From positions 620,001 through 684,000 of the forward strand of contig NZ_CP121684.1 of the NCBI RefSeq assembly GCF_029760935.1: a stretch of 64,000 nucleotides of DNA, in the 5' to 3' direction. Shown here one piece after another: positions 35,948 through 45,545 of this stretch (its first letter is position 1; the number at the start of each line of letters is the position of its first letter). The position numbers and the translations under genes were made by a program. The notes beneath the pieces were generated by a model, which saw only the letters and a program-made list of their open reading frames with translations, had not been told where the DNA came from and searched no databases. The stretch comes from Lysinibacter sp. HNR (GTDB lineage Bacteria > Actinomycetota > Actinomycetes > Actinomycetales > Microbacteriaceae).

Positions 35948-36907
35948 ATGACAGCAAAGGCTGTAACAGATTCGTGTGATTTTGATGTTCTTATCATTGG
36001 GGGAGGGGCTGCGGGATTAGCCGCTGGTCTTAATCTCGTGCGGGCTAACCGCCGCGTAATTATTGTGGATAGCAACCGTCCGCGTCACGCTGCCACACTG
36101 CGCTCACACGGTTTTCTTACCCGGGATGGTGCCCCACCACTGGTTTTTCGTCAGCTAGGGCGTGAGGAGTTTGAAGGATACGAGAATGCCACGTTTGCTC
36201 AGGCTCTTGTTCACTCAATAGTGCCGCTTCCATCATTAGAGGGACGTCACAGCGGTTTCCAGATTGAGGCTCACGGTATTCGCAACACCTCGGATGTTTC
36301 GATCACTGCCAGGCTTGTATTGGTGGCGGCCGGTCTTGTTGAAGAGTTGCCGCCTCTGCCCACGATCCGGGCTTATTACGGAACCGCGTTGCATAGCTGT
36401 GTAGAATGCGACGGTTTTGAAAAGAGCGATAAGCCGCTTGTGATGATCGGTGAGACCACCGATGTCTTTGACCGCACCCTCCTGATCACGCAGTTCTCAC
36501 GCAACCTTACGGTTTTTACGAACGGAGCAGACACCATCACCCCTAGTGAGCAGAGTATTTTAGAGGGTCTGGGAGTTACGGTTGAGCGTGGTGCTCTAGA
36601 TGATGTTGTGGGAGAAAACGCGGACATGATCGGTGTGCGTTTAGCGGATGGTCGGGTTGTTCCCGCGGTTGGTGGTTTTGTGCGCCCTCGCTGGAATGCA
36701 TCCGTTGACTATCTCTCGGAGCATAATCTAGCGCGCAATGAATGGGGTTTGCTGCTTGTGGATTCTCAAGGGGAGACGAGCGTTCCAGGCATATACGCTG
36801 CGGGAGATGTAACGCCTCCCGGGCCCGAACAACTGATGATAGCCTGCGGGGACGGGGTGCGTGTCTCCAATAAGATGAACATGGCTCTAATTCGCGCCGA
36901 CTTGTGA
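35948..36907 (+). CDS. Thioredoxin reductase-like FAD/NAD(P) oxidoreductase
   Basis: 319 residues from ATG 35948, four bases after gltX; the open frame into gltX is ignored. FAD site VLIIGGGAAGLAAGLNLVRANRRVIIVD, active-site-like CVEC in SCVECDGFE, and a late FAD contact PGIYAAGDVTPPGPEQ. Size and order match the TrxR-like group that lacks the usual CATC but keeps a CxxC. The NAD(P) motif region (MIGETTDVFDRTLLI) is divergent: the Gly-rich GxGxxG is not conserved, so cofactor or partner may differ from true TrxR. Coupled to gltX by position only. Confidence 0.8.
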   Translation: MTAKAVTDSCDFDVLIIGGGAAGLAAGLNLVRANRRVIIVDSNRPRHAATLRSHGFLTRDGAPPLVFRQLGREEFEGYENATFAQALVHSIVPLPSLEGRHSGFQIEAHGIRNTSDVSITARLVLVAAGLVEELPPLPTIRAYYGTALHSCVECDGFEKSDKPLVMIGETTDVFDRTLLITQFSRNLTVFTNGADTITPSEQSILEGLGVTVERGALDDVVGENADMIGVRLADGRVVPAVGGFVRPRWNASVDYLSEHNLARNEWGLLLVDSQGETSVPGIYAAGDVTPPGPEQLMIACGDGVRVSNKMNMALIRADL

Positions 36908-36963
36908 TTTAAGTATCAGCTATACTAAAGTTGTTACTTGGTTCGGAACTCGTTTTGAACCGG

Positions 36964-37035
36964 TGGGGTATGGTGTAATTGGCAACACGGATGATTCTGG
37001 TTCATTTGTTCTTGGTTCGAGTCCAGGTACCCCAG
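36964..37035 (+). tRNA. tRNA-Gln (anticodon CUG)
   Basis: 72 bases: acceptor TGGGGTA with TACCCCA, D-arm GGTGTAATTGGC, anticodon loop TTCTGGT reading CUG, T-arm TTGGTTCGAGTCCAG, discriminator G. CCA is encoded at 37036-37038. Confidence 0.95.
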
Positions 37036-37605
37036 CCATTAGGCTCATTCCAAAAAGCTCATCTGCGAATAGAATTCGGCAAGATTCGGTTGGAAATTTT
37101 GTCTTCTTTGGTGTCCGTGAGGGGTTGGGATAACCTGAGCAACACGGTAGCTCTCTAGGGTGATACTGATGGGGTGGTCGAAGCCTTCCTGGTTTGGGAT
37201 CTCTCGTGAGGTGCATTACCTAGCTCAGACGCACCGGTTAACCGCCAGGTGTTGCTTTCCCGTCTCCCGTGGGGGTGTGCGTCCTTTACGGGTGGTTCTT
37301 TGAATACTAGCTTCCATATTATTCCCGGTTGCTGATCGACGATTTGGTCGTTGAGTATTATGTCAAGCACTCCGGGAGGGCGCATCCACGATCATGGAGA
37401 CCGAACTTATGTTGCTCTATTGGCGCTATGAGTGCGCGGTGTACGTAGCTGATGCAGTGTCCTCTCCTGCTCAAATTCTGCCTTTATTGTGTGGAGGTAT
37501 TCTTGGCGTTCGTAGGGGTCTGGGCTTATTCCGCGCGAGTGTGTTTGAAGAGGTATTGCGCGATGGGGATTTGAGCTTCGGAATCGATTCCTATTGCTAT
37601 ACCCT

Positions 37606-37649
37606 CCAGTAGGGGTAGGGCAGCACGGTCGCTGCCCTACCCCTACTGG
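37606..37649 (+). terminator. Perfect 19-bp stem-loop
   Basis: Left arm 37606-37624 (CCAGTAGGGGTAGGGCAGC) and right arm 37631-37649 match perfectly around a six-base loop ACGGTC. A TTTTTGTTTGA stretch begins some twelve bases later. It is the strongest hairpin in the window. Confidence 0.75.
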
Positions 37650-37840
37650 AACCGCAACGTTTTTGTTTGATTCGAAAAATTCACATAAAGCTATTAAAGC
37701 TAATTGTATTTTATATTTAAGTAATTGTACTAAAATGCATTGTAAGATCAAACTTGATTAGAAAAAATTGCTTTCTGCTTGAGCAATATATATTATCTCT
37801 CGTAACATCATTTAAAGCATTTATAAAAAATGAACATACA

Positions 37841-37868
37841 TTTTTGCAACAGAGACATGTTGCAAAAA
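37841..37868. promoter_or_regulatory. Inverted repeat in the collagen-like gene leader
   Basis: TTTTTGCAAC (37841-37850) and GTTGCAAAAA (37859-37868), perfect over 10 bp with an 8-base centre, 42 bases before the start codon. It could be an operator or a leader hairpin. Confidence 0.5.
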
Positions 37869-37910
37869 TTTGCTGAACTCATCTAACCCCTCGATTTTAA
37901 GGAGCTGGCT

Positions 37911-40900
37911 ATGAATCCAATGCCTGGTTTCCCACGCAGCGCTCGGAATCTTATTTCGTTCGGTTTTGTATCAGCAATCAGCCTCTATCAGCTTCCTTTT
38001 TCCCTCCCGGCAGTAGAACAGACAGCGGAAATAACGGCCTCTCAATCTACTCTTTCACTCATAAGCCTAGGACCGCAGGGACAAATGCCCAGCGGTAACA
38101 CCTGTGAGTACGTTTCTTCCGGGGTGATTCTCAATGCAGCTTATGACGCTGGGCCTCAGGGGTTACGTGGACCTGGCTCTCAACAATTTTGTTTCCCCTC
38201 TCTGACTAACCAAGGCTCTTCGGGAGGGCCCGCCTCTGCCATTGGTACCCAAGGCAGTCAAGGTGCAACAGGTTCTCAGGGAGCTGTGGGGCCTCAAGGA
38301 GTTGCAGGCCTTTTAGGTAGAGAAGGCCTCCAAGGTTTGGCTGGGGCACAAGGCTTTCAAGGGGCGCAGGGGCTCGAAGGTGCTAGGGGTGTTGCTGGCG
38401 TTCAGGGAGCACTCGGCGGTACTGGTGCTAATGGACCTCAGGGTGCGGCTGGTCAGGATGGTGCTGTTGGTCCACAGGGTTTCCAAGGTGATCAAGGTGC
38501 CGCTGGTATAGATGGTGCGGCTGGTGTTGATGGTGCTCAGGGCGTGGCGGGTGTTGATGGTGCTCAGGGTGCTGCGGGTATAGATGGTGCTCAGGGTTCA
38601 GCGGGTGCGCAAGGTTCCCAGGGTTCGACTGGGGTTCAGGGTGTGGCGGGTGTTGATGGTGCTGTTGGTCCACAGGGTTTCCAGGGTGATCAGGGTGCTG
38701 CTGGTATAGATGGTGCTCAGGGTGCTGCTGGTCAGGCTGGTGTTCAGGGTTCGGCTGGTGCTCAGGGTGCGGCGGGTGTTGATGGTGCTCAGGGTTCGAC
38801 TGGTGCTCAGGGTGCTGCTGGTCAGGATGGTGCTGTTGGTCCACAGGGTTTCCAGGGTGATCAGGGTGCTGCTGGTATAGATGGTGCTCAGGGTGCCGCT
38901 GGTCAGGATGGTGCTCAGGGTGCGGCTGGTGTTGATGGTGCTCAGGGTTCGGCTGGTCAGGATGGTGCTCAGGGTGCGGCGGGTGTTGATGGTGCTCAGG
39001 GTTCGACTGGTGCGCAGGGTTCGGCTGGTCAGGATGGTGCTGTTGGTCCACAGGGCTTCCAGGGTTTCCAGGGTGATCAGGGTGCTGCTGGTATAGATGG
39101 TGCTCAGGGTGCCGCTGGTCAGGCTGGTGTTCAGGGTGCGGCTGGTGTTGATGGTGCTCAGGGTGCTGCTGGTCAGGATGGTGCTCAGGGTTCGACTGGT
39201 GCTCAGGGTGCTGCTGGTCAGGATGGTGCTGTTGGTCCACAGGGCTTCCAGGGTTTCCAGGGTGATCAGGGTGCTGCTGGTATAGATGGTGCTCAGGGTG
39301 CCGCTGGTCAGGCTGGTGTTCAGGGTTCGGCTGGTGCTCAGGGTGCGGCGGGTGTTGATGGTGCTCAGGGTTCGACTGGTGCTCAGGGTGCTGCTGGTCA
39401 GGATGGTGCTGTTGGTCCACAGGGTTTCCAGGGTGATCAGGGTGCTGCTGGTATAGATGGTGTTCAGGGTGCCGCTGGTATAGATGGTGCTCAGGGTGCC
39501 GCTGGTCAGGCTGGTGTTCAGGGTGCGGCGGGTGTTGATGGTGCTCAGGGTGCTGCTGGTCAGGATGGTGCTCAGGGTGTTCAGGGTTCAACTGGTGCGC
39601 AGGGTTCAACTGGTGCGCAAGGTTCGACCGGTGCTCAGGGTTCAACTGGTGCGCAGGGTTCGACCGGTGCTCAGGGCGCTCAGGGTGTTCAAGGTCTGAC
39701 TGGTGCTCAGGGTTCGACTGGTGCTCAGGGTTCGACTGGTGCTCAGGGTTCGACTGGTGCTCAGGGTTCGACCGGTGCTCAGGGCGCTCAGGGTGTTCAA
39801 GGTCTGACTGGTGCGCAGGGTTCGACTGGTGCTCAGGGTTCGACTGGTGCTCAGGGTTCAACCGGTGCGCAGGGTTCGACTGGTGCGCAGGGTTCGACTG
39901 GTGCTCAGGGTTCGACTGGTGCTCAGGGTTCAACCGGTGCGCAGGGTGTTCAAGGTCTGACTGGTGCTCAGGGTTTCCAGGGTGATCAAGGCTTCCAGGG
40001 TTCGACCGGTGCTCAGGGATCAACCGGTGCGCAAGGTTCAACTGGTGCGCAAGGTTCAACTGGTGCGCAAGGTTCGACCGGTGCGCAAGGTTCGACCGGT
40101 GCGCAAGGTTCCCAGGGTAATCAAGGTTTCCAGGGTGCTCAGGGTGCGCAAGGTTCCCAGGGTTCAACTGGTGCTCAGGGTGCGCAAGGTTCCCAGGGTT
40201 CAACTGGCGCGCAGGGTTTCCAAGGTAATCAAGGTGTCCAGGGTTCGGCTGGGGCTCAGGGTCAGAGTGGCGCTCAGGGTGCTGCGGGTGCGCAGGGTGC
40301 TGCGGGTGCTACTGGTACTCAGGGTCTTCAGGGTCAGAGTGGTGCGCAGGGTGCTACGGGTGCTACTGGTGCTCAGGGTGCTGCGGGTGCTACTGGTCCG
40401 CAGGGCTTCCAAGGCACCCAGGGTGCGGCGGGTGCTACTGGTCCTCAGGGTCTATTGGGTGCTACTGGTTCCCAGGGGACACAGGGCGCTGCCGGTGTCA
40501 CTGGCTCTCAGGGAGCTCAGGGTGCTGCTGGTTCAGCAGGGCCTCAAGGTGTTCAGGGTGCTCAAGGTGCTCAGGGAGCTCAAGGCTCTCAGGGAACTCA
40601 AGGCGCTCAAGGTTCAGCCACTGGATTTGCAAAGTTTTACCTTAATACAACAGGTTCAGCAGCAGTGAATACTAATGTTGCGTTTAACGCGACAGAAAGC
40701 AATACGGTTACTGGTAATGTTGCAAATTCCGGGGGAACAATTACTCTAACCGGGCCGGGGACTTTTTATCTGGAAGGATCCGTTGGTGGACTAAACCCTA
40801 GTAACTTGTCAGTCGGTCAGGCTCGTGTGTACAGCGGTTTCTATAATATTGGAACCAGCTCGTACTTTGGACAGGGAGGTCAGAGTTCGGCAGGTAACGC

Positions 40901-41081
40901 TACCAACTTTGACGGTATACCGAACAACTCCGCGAACGCATCTATTACCGTTGCTTCAGGGAGCAGCGTCACCGTGGCATTACGCATTAATTATGTGAAT
41001 GCTACGGCGGCTATCTCGGCCCAGTCCGATTTCAATACAGCGTCACTCGGGCAGGCCTGGGTGAGCGTAATAAAGTTCTAG
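37911..41081 (+). CDS. Large collagen-like protein with C1q/BclA-like C-terminal domain
   Basis: 1056 residues; ATG with AAGGAG upstream. An N-terminal hydrophobic stretch (about 10-33) looks like a signal sequence. Residues about 113-902 are an almost unbroken Gly-X-Y array of some 260 triplets in which Y is mostly Gln and X mostly Ala, for example GAQGSTGAQ and [10 protein letters not shown]. Pro is scarce, and charged triplets are IDG, VDG and QDG. The last 150 residues are a beta-rich domain ([20 protein letters not shown] ... [11 protein letters not shown] ... [10 protein letters not shown]) like the C1q/TNF-fold trimerisation tails of BclA-type proteins. No LPXTG or LAXTG motif. Probably a trimeric surface or matrix fibre; anchoring is unclear. 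Confidence 0.88.
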   Translation: MNPMPGFPRSARNLISFGFVSAISLYQLPFSLPAVEQTAEITASQSTLSLISLGPQGQMPSGNTCEYVSSGVILNAAYDAGPQGLRGPGSQQFCFPSLTNQGSSGGPASAIGTQGSQGATGSQGAVGPQGVAGLLGREGLQGLAGAQGFQGAQGLEGARGVAGVQGALGGTGANGPQGAAGQDGAVGPQGFQGDQGAAGIDGAAGVDGAQGVAGVDGAQGAAGIDGAQGSAGAQGSQGSTGVQGVAGVDGAVGPQGFQGDQGAAGIDGAQGAAGQAGVQGSAGAQGAAGVDGAQGSTGAQGAAGQDGAVGPQGFQGDQGAAGIDGAQGAAGQDGAQGAAGVDGAQGSAGQDGAQGAAGVDGAQGSTGAQGSAGQDGAVGPQGFQGFQGDQGAAGIDGAQGAAGQAGVQGAAGVDGAQGAAGQDGAQGSTGAQGAAGQDGAVGPQGFQGFQGDQGAAGIDGAQGAAGQAGVQGSAGAQGAAGVDGAQGSTGAQGAAGQDGAVGPQGFQGDQGAAGIDGVQGAAGIDGAQGAAGQAGVQGAAGVDGAQGAAGQDGAQGVQGSTGAQGSTGAQGSTGAQGSTGAQGSTGAQGAQGVQGLTGAQGSTGAQGSTGAQGSTGAQGSTGAQGAQGVQGLTGAQGSTGAQGSTGAQGSTGAQGSTGAQGSTGAQGSTGAQGSTGAQGVQGLTGAQGFQGDQGFQGSTGAQGSTGAQGSTGAQGSTGAQGSTGAQGSTGAQGSQGNQGFQGAQGAQGSQGSTGAQGAQGSQGSTGAQGFQGNQGVQGSAGAQGQSGAQGAAGAQGAAGATGTQGLQGQSGAQGATGATGAQGAAGATGPQGFQGTQGAAGATGPQGLLGATGSQGTQGAAGVTGSQGAQGAAGSAGPQGVQGAQGAQGAQGSQGTQGAQGSATGFAKFYLNTTGSAAVNTNVAFNATESNTVTGNVANSGGTITLTGPGTFYLEGSVGGLNPSNLSVGQARVYSGFYNIGTSSYFGQGGQSSAGNATNFDGIPNNSANASITVASGSSVTVALRINYVNATAAISAQSDFNTASLGQAWVSVIKF
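38247..40617 (+). repeat. Collagen-coding repeat array, 9- and 18-bp based
   Basis: About 2.4 kb of 9-bp-periodic DNA. Larger blocks starting with the [13 protein letters not shown] code recur at about 38.45, 38.65, 38.83, 39.03, 39.22 and 39.40 kb, roughly 170-210 bases apart. From 39.59 to 40.1 kb an 18-bp unit coding for GAQGST is repeated in tandem. The near identity of copies points to recent slippage or recombination, and assembly length here may be unreliable. Confidence 0.9.
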
Positions 41082-41174
41082 GTTTTGAAATCCGTAAACA
41101 ACTAGCTGTTTATACGATCTTCAAATTATTTGAGACAAGAAGAGAATGAGATATATCAAGAAGGAGCAATAACT

Positions 41175-41720
41175 ATGAAGATACGAAAAGTTTGGGGTGT
41201 GGTTCTTCCTCTTGTGTTCATTCTGGGTCTGAGTGCCTGTAGCACTCCTGCAGAACCCGAAGCTGAGCCTAGCGCTTCTGCCTCGGCTGAACGTGACGCT
41301 GTGAACGAATTAATTAATATCGGTATTGCAGAAGCCAATGCTAATAAAATATCTGAGGCTGAAAGTACGTTTAAAAATGTTCTTGCTTTAGATCCTGGAA
41401 ACTATTTTGTTCTCTACGACCTTGGTGTTCTTGAGCAAAGCAAAGGGAACAATAACCAAGCGCTTTCTTATTATGACCAAGCTCTTGAAACGAACCCAGA
41501 CTACACACCAGCGCTGTACAACAAGGCCATCATAGTTGAGGAGAGCAATCCTCAAGAGGCAATCTCGATGTATGAAAAGATCGTGGGTCTGGATGACCAA
41601 GCTTCAACCGCTTACTATCATCTTTCTCAGCTTTACGCAGCCGAGGGAAACCAAAATAAAGCTCAAGAAGCTCGGGACAAAGCGCTTGAGCTTCAACCCT
41701 CGCTTGCCTCGGAAGGGTGA
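41175..41720 (+). CDS. TPR-repeat lipoprotein
   Basis: 181 residues from ATG 41175 (AAGGAG eight bases upstream). Lipobox LSAC at about 18-21 gives lipid attachment at Cys, then an acidic Ala/Ser/Glu linker. Three to four TPR units follow, with the usual spacing: EAESTFKNVLALDPGNY, QALSYYDQALETNPDYT, EAISMYEKIV and KAQEARDKALELQPS. Anchored on the outer face of the membrane as a protein-binding scaffold. It begins 93 bases after the collagen-like gene in the same direction and may help to retain or assemble that protein, which has no anchor of its own; this is inference. Confidence 0.85.
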   Translation: MKIRKVWGVVLPLVFILGLSACSTPAEPEAEPSASASAERDAVNELINIGIAEANANKISEAESTFKNVLALDPGNYFVLYDLGVLEQSKGNNNQALSYYDQALETNPDYTPALYNKAIIVEESNPQEAISMYEKIVGLDDQASTAYYHLSQLYAAEGNQNKAQEARDKALELQPSLASEG

Positions 41721-42235
41721 GAAAAGTATCTGTGTAGGGGTGGTAATAGAGGTTTAATTGACTCGAAAAATTGTTCCATCACAACGAGAACGCTGTTATT
41801 CAGGATGAAGTTTCCACCGAATTTCGTACGCATCTGATCCGAGCCCTAAAGTTGAACGTGTCCGCCCCTCCGCTCCTCGAACGGTCTGTATGCTGCACTC
41901 TCGGTGAGAGCGCATTTAGCGATACGGATGCAGAGGGCAGGGTATCGAGTCTATGCTTTCAACCGTGAACTGCTTTATATCCTTAGCCCTTTACAACCAG
42001 CCCCTTATTTCTGACCGGGAGTAGCGGTTTGCTGCTCACTTCGTATTCTTTGAGGCGGCCGAGACAATAAACCCGACGAGAGCGAGATTCTTGACCATGA
42101 AAAACGGTCTAACAGGACGGTTCGTCAGGGAAAATCCCTGGGTCGCCCGGGAACAGTACCTTACTCACAGCACGAGGGCTAACGATACCTGGCAATAATC
42201 AAGTAGTGTAGTCACTCATATGCTTAGGAGGGCAC
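41721..42235. other. Spacer before the glycan operon
   Basis: No gene is supported. On the minus strand near 42100 a short frame (MVKNLALVGFIVSAASK) looks like the tail end of a small membrane protein, possibly DoxX-like, but its upstream part is closed by stops, so at most it is a relic. The last 40 bases carry the ribosome site AGGAGG of the GH92 gene. Confidence 0.35.
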
Positions 42236-45200
42236 ATGGGAACGATTGAGCGCAGCGCTGGGCCGTCTTTTGCTCTTACATCGCGTAAGGGCTTTGGCGC
42301 ATGGTCAAAACAGCCGTGGAGACTGACGTGGAGGCGATCACCTCATGTACTTCGGGTGAGAGCTTCTGAAATTGAGGGCCGTGTGGTGAGGGTGAACGAG
42401 GAGTTCCGCTACGTTTACTTCCCTGTTTCAGGAAAACATGCTTCTACCCGATACGCAGCAACCGCGTTTGCTCTTGATCTTCTTTTTAATGATGGAACAT
42501 GGCTTTCGGATTACGCGGTTGACCAATACGATACTCCCCTCACACCGGAGAAGCAGGGCGCAGCAAAAATGTTTTGGATTGACCAATGGAATTTGCGTCG
42601 GATAGAGCTTAACGCGGTTGCGGGAAAAACGGTGCATGAAGTTGTGGCTCGGTTTTTGGGTGCTGATGGGGCCACTGCTGAAGGATTTCTCGATGAACCG
42701 ACGATTGTCGCTGCCCAAACAAAAGATGCAGATCCGCTTGAAGCTGTACGAACCACACGGGGTTCCCACTCTACCGATCGTTTTTCTCGGGGTAATACTG
42801 CTCCGCTAGTTGCCTCACCGCACGGGGCAGTATTTGGGCTTCCCATGACGGATGCGTCCTCGGGGTCGTGGCCGTATTCGTATCTTTCTCATAACAGGCG
42901 GAGCGATAATCGGCCCGCTATTCAAGCGTTTGCCACCTCGCATTTACCTAGTCCGTGGATTGGGGATCGAGGTGTTTTTGAGGTTATGCCCAGCCCGCTG
43001 GCCCAACCGAAAACGGGTCGTGTTGAGCGTGCGCTCGGCTTTGATCGTTTGACGGGAGAGATTGACCGGGCTGATCGATATACGGTTCAGCTTGATGGTG
43101 GAGTTACTGCAGAGATGACCGCCGCTCGAAACGCTATTAGTATGCGGTTTCACTTCTCCGGACCCGAGGGGTCCATTATCTTTGACCATCTTGGAACCGT
43201 CTCACAAGTCAAGATTCAACGTACGGTTTCGCGATTGTGGGTCTCCTGCCTCCTCAACGACAGGGAGGATGCCCCGCAACACTACATTGCCCTTGAAGCG
43301 AGGGGGAGCGTTCGCAATGATAATTTATCAGTGTCTCACGATGGTCTCCTCCGCGGATCGGTCGAGATTGCTGTTGCGGAAAACCCTCTTGTTGAGGTCG
43401 TTATCGGTGTGTCTACCCTGGGACATGAAGAAGCACAGGCGCACCGTGACAGTGTGTCGAGTTTCGACGCTTTACACAAGAATAGTGTGGGTGAGTGGCA
43501 GGAAATGTTGGGAAAGGTTACTTTTACCGGTGCCCGGACTGATCAGCATACGGCCCTTTACTCCGATCTCTACCGGCTTTTCCTCTATCCCAACTATCAC
43601 TCTGAAAAGGGGGTTGACGGTGGTATCACGTATCGGAGCCCCTTCAACGGTGAGGTGAAAAACGGTTTCTTTTCCGCAAACAACGGCTTTTGGGATACCT
43701 ACCGTACCTGTTGGCCTGCGCTGGCCCTGCTCTCTCCGGTAAAGGCCGCCGAGCTTGCAAATGGATTTGTTGAACATTTTCGTGATGGAGGTTTTGTCAG
43801 CAGATGGAGCGCTCCCGGGGCTATCGACCTGATGACGGGGACATCGAGTGATACGGTTTTTGCCGGTTTGGCCGCTATGCAGACTCCCGGGTTTGAGATG
43901 TGGGACGCATACCGCTCCGCCCTTAAGAACGCAACGGTTCCCTCGTTTAACCCTGGACTGGGGCGTAAAGGCTTAGCTCGCGGTATTTTTTACGGTTATA
44001 CCAGCATGGATACCCCCGAAGGGATGTCCTGGACACACGATAACGCGATTAACGATTCGGCTATTGCCCGGATGGCTAGGCAACTGGCTTCCGGCGAAGA
44101 GAATGAATTCATACGCGCACGTCTCCATGATGAGGAACGTTACTTTGCTGCGAGAGCTTTAGCGTACCAGGAAATTTTCCACCCCGAAACAAAGTTTTTT
44201 ATGGGCAGGGACTTTGAAGGAAATTGGCGTCACCCCGATAAGACTTTTGATCCCCGCGTATGGGGATATGACTACACCGAAACAAACGCATGGGGCGCGG
44301 CGTTTACGGTTCCTCACGATGGTGCGGGACTTGCCGCCCTCTACGGCGGAGAGGATGCACTTGCTCAAAAACTTGATGAGTTTTTTACGCAGAAGGAGAC
44401 GGGGGCCGAAGAGTTTTGCGGCTCTTACGGTTTTGTAATCCACGAAATGACGGAAGCTCGTGACGTTCGTATGGGAATGCTTGGGCTATCCAACCAACCT
44501 GCCCACCATATCCCCTTCATGTACTGCTTTACAGGTCGACACGATGATGCACACAGAATCGTGACGGAAGCTCGTGATCGCCTTTTTATCGGTAGCGATT
44601 TTGGGCAGGGATTTCCGGGGGATGAGGATAACGGGGAGATGTCGGGGTGGCATTTCTTTACCGCTATTGGACTGTACCCTCTCGTTCCGGGAAGTGGCAA
44701 TTTTATTTTGGTTCCCCCGATGCTTCCTCGAACGCGCATACAACTTGCCTCGGGCGGAGTTCTTGAGGTGAGGGTCGCGGAGGAGGCGGCTGCTGGTGAT
44801 CCTCTCGACGGAGAGGGTGGCCTCGGGAGGTACGTTCGTGCCGTTACAGTTGACGGTGTTCCGTGGAACAGTATCTCTATTGATTACGAACACGTCAAAG
44901 AGGGTGCTGTTATTGAGTTTGAGCTTTCTTCGAAACCACTCGGGTGGGCCTCTCATGCCCGCCCTCCCTCCTTCTCTGAGGAATTTGGTGTGACGACTCC
45001 TCTCCGCGATCTCACTCGGTCTGGCCTCTCTGCGACAGATAACAGTGGAGAAAACACCACATTTCTTGCGCCGGGAGAGTCGATTGAATTTCCTCTTCAC
45101 CATACTGCGCTTCCTACCCTGTATACGCTTACGCTTGAAGAAGCGGCACAGGCATCTTGGTTGCTGGAAGTACGAGACGAGAGTGGAGACTGGATCACTT

Positions 45201-45343
45201 GTGATGAGCGTCGTCTAGAAATTTTCGAGTGGAAGCGGCAGACGCGTCCGTTTTCTTGTGTGGTTACCCAGGCTTGTTCATCGATTCGTCTTGTTGCGAC
45301 CTCGGAGATTTTTATAAGACAGTTTGAGATTTTTGAGTTGTAA
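42236..45343 (+). CDS. GH92-family alpha-mannosidase
   Basis: 1035 residues; ATG four bases after AGGAGG. The GH92 hallmark blocks lie in the middle: NNGFWDTYRTCWPALALL, LMTGTSSDTVFAGLA, DYTETNAWGAAFTVPHDG, LGLSNQPAHHIPFMYCFTG, GFPGDEDNGEMSGWHFF and AIGLYPLVPGSGNFILVPP. The N-terminal 300 residues form the beta-sandwich, and about 150 extra C-terminal residues look like another beta domain, making it longer than typical members (about 750). No signal peptide, so it should act inside the cell on imported oligosaccharides. GH92 enzymes are Ca2+-dependent exo-mannosidases (mostly alpha-1,2, also 1,3 and 1,6). Neighbouring importer and endoglycosidase genes support an N-glycan substrate. Confidence 0.9.
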   Translation: MGTIERSAGPSFALTSRKGFGAWSKQPWRLTWRRSPHVLRVRASEIEGRVVRVNEEFRYVYFPVSGKHASTRYAATAFALDLLFNDGTWLSDYAVDQYDTPLTPEKQGAAKMFWIDQWNLRRIELNAVAGKTVHEVVARFLGADGATAEGFLDEPTIVAAQTKDADPLEAVRTTRGSHSTDRFSRGNTAPLVASPHGAVFGLPMTDASSGSWPYSYLSHNRRSDNRPAIQAFATSHLPSPWIGDRGVFEVMPSPLAQPKTGRVERALGFDRLTGEIDRADRYTVQLDGGVTAEMTAARNAISMRFHFSGPEGSIIFDHLGTVSQVKIQRTVSRLWVSCLLNDREDAPQHYIALEARGSVRNDNLSVSHDGLLRGSVEIAVAENPLVEVVIGVSTLGHEEAQAHRDSVSSFDALHKNSVGEWQEMLGKVTFTGARTDQHTALYSDLYRLFLYPNYHSEKGVDGGITYRSPFNGEVKNGFFSANNGFWDTYRTCWPALALLSPVKAAELANGFVEHFRDGGFVSRWSAPGAIDLMTGTSSDTVFAGLAAMQTPGFEMWDAYRSALKNATVPSFNPGLGRKGLARGIFYGYTSMDTPEGMSWTHDNAINDSAIARMARQLASGEENEFIRARLHDEERYFAARALAYQEIFHPETKFFMGRDFEGNWRHPDKTFDPRVWGYDYTETNAWGAAFTVPHDGAGLAALYGGEDALAQKLDEFFTQKETGAEEFCGSYGFVIHEMTEARDVRMGMLGLSNQPAHHIPFMYCFTGRHDDAHRIVTEARDRLFIGSDFGQGFPGDEDNGEMSGWHFFTAIGLYPLVPGSGNFILVPPMLPRTRIQLASGGVLEVRVAEEAAAGDPLDGEGGLGRYVRAVTVDGVPWNSISIDYEHVKEGAVIEFELSSKPLGWASHARPPSFSEEFGVTTPLRDLTRSGLSATDNSGENTTFLAPGESIEFPLHHTALPTLYTLTLEEAAQASWLLEVRDESGDWITCDERRLEIFEWKRQTRPFSCVVTQACSSIRLVATSEIFIRQFEIFEL

Positions 45344-45477
45344 CAGTCCTCTGCTGGTATTTGCTGCAACGTCGTTTTTGGGTAAAAAACGTCTTACCTG
45401 GATAGGTACAGGGTGTTCTTAAAGTCGATAAAAGCGGTTTTTCAGGGGTTAGTTGGTGTTGCTGTGAGGTAATCATC

Positions 45478-45506
45478 TTGACAACTGTCTGCTGCTCTGT
45501 TAGAAC
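45478..45506 (+). promoter_or_regulatory. Sigma-70-like promoter for the sugar importer operon
   Basis: TTGACA (45478-45483), a 17-base spacer, then TAGAAC (45501-45506), 40 bases before the binding-protein start. The -35 box is perfect; the -10 box matches four of six. It suggests that the importer can be transcribed apart from the GH92 gene. Confidence 0.55.
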
Positions 45507-45545
45507 AACTATATCGGTTTAGTTCCCTTCAACAAAGGAGTTCTC

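Larger units (their letters stand above)
37036..37910. other. Spacer between tRNA-Gln and the collagen-like gene
   Basis: No recognisable gene. A 72-codon plus frame at 37394-37612 (starting METELMLLYWRY) ends at the foot of a very strong hairpin (37606) and cannot be assigned. From 37660 on the DNA is strongly AT-rich, and it contains an inverted repeat at 37841. This part is the likely promoter and leader of the collagen-like gene. Confidence 0.5.

Noticed and set aside
37155-37385. Minus-strand frame of 76 codons after tRNA-Gln
   Set aside because: No family features, no good ribosome site, and composition is like the surrounding non-coding DNA.
39590-40110. Regular short repeats that could suggest a CRISPR array
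   Set aside because: The units are contiguous 18-bp coding repeats with no unique spacers, within a single open collagen frame; no cas genes nearby.
38428-40203. Open minus-strand frame of 591 codons rich in His, Pro, Gln and Asn
   Set aside because: It is the antisense shadow of the 9-bp collagen repeat; periodic DNA without stops in one frame makes such frames automatically. No start signal and no domain.
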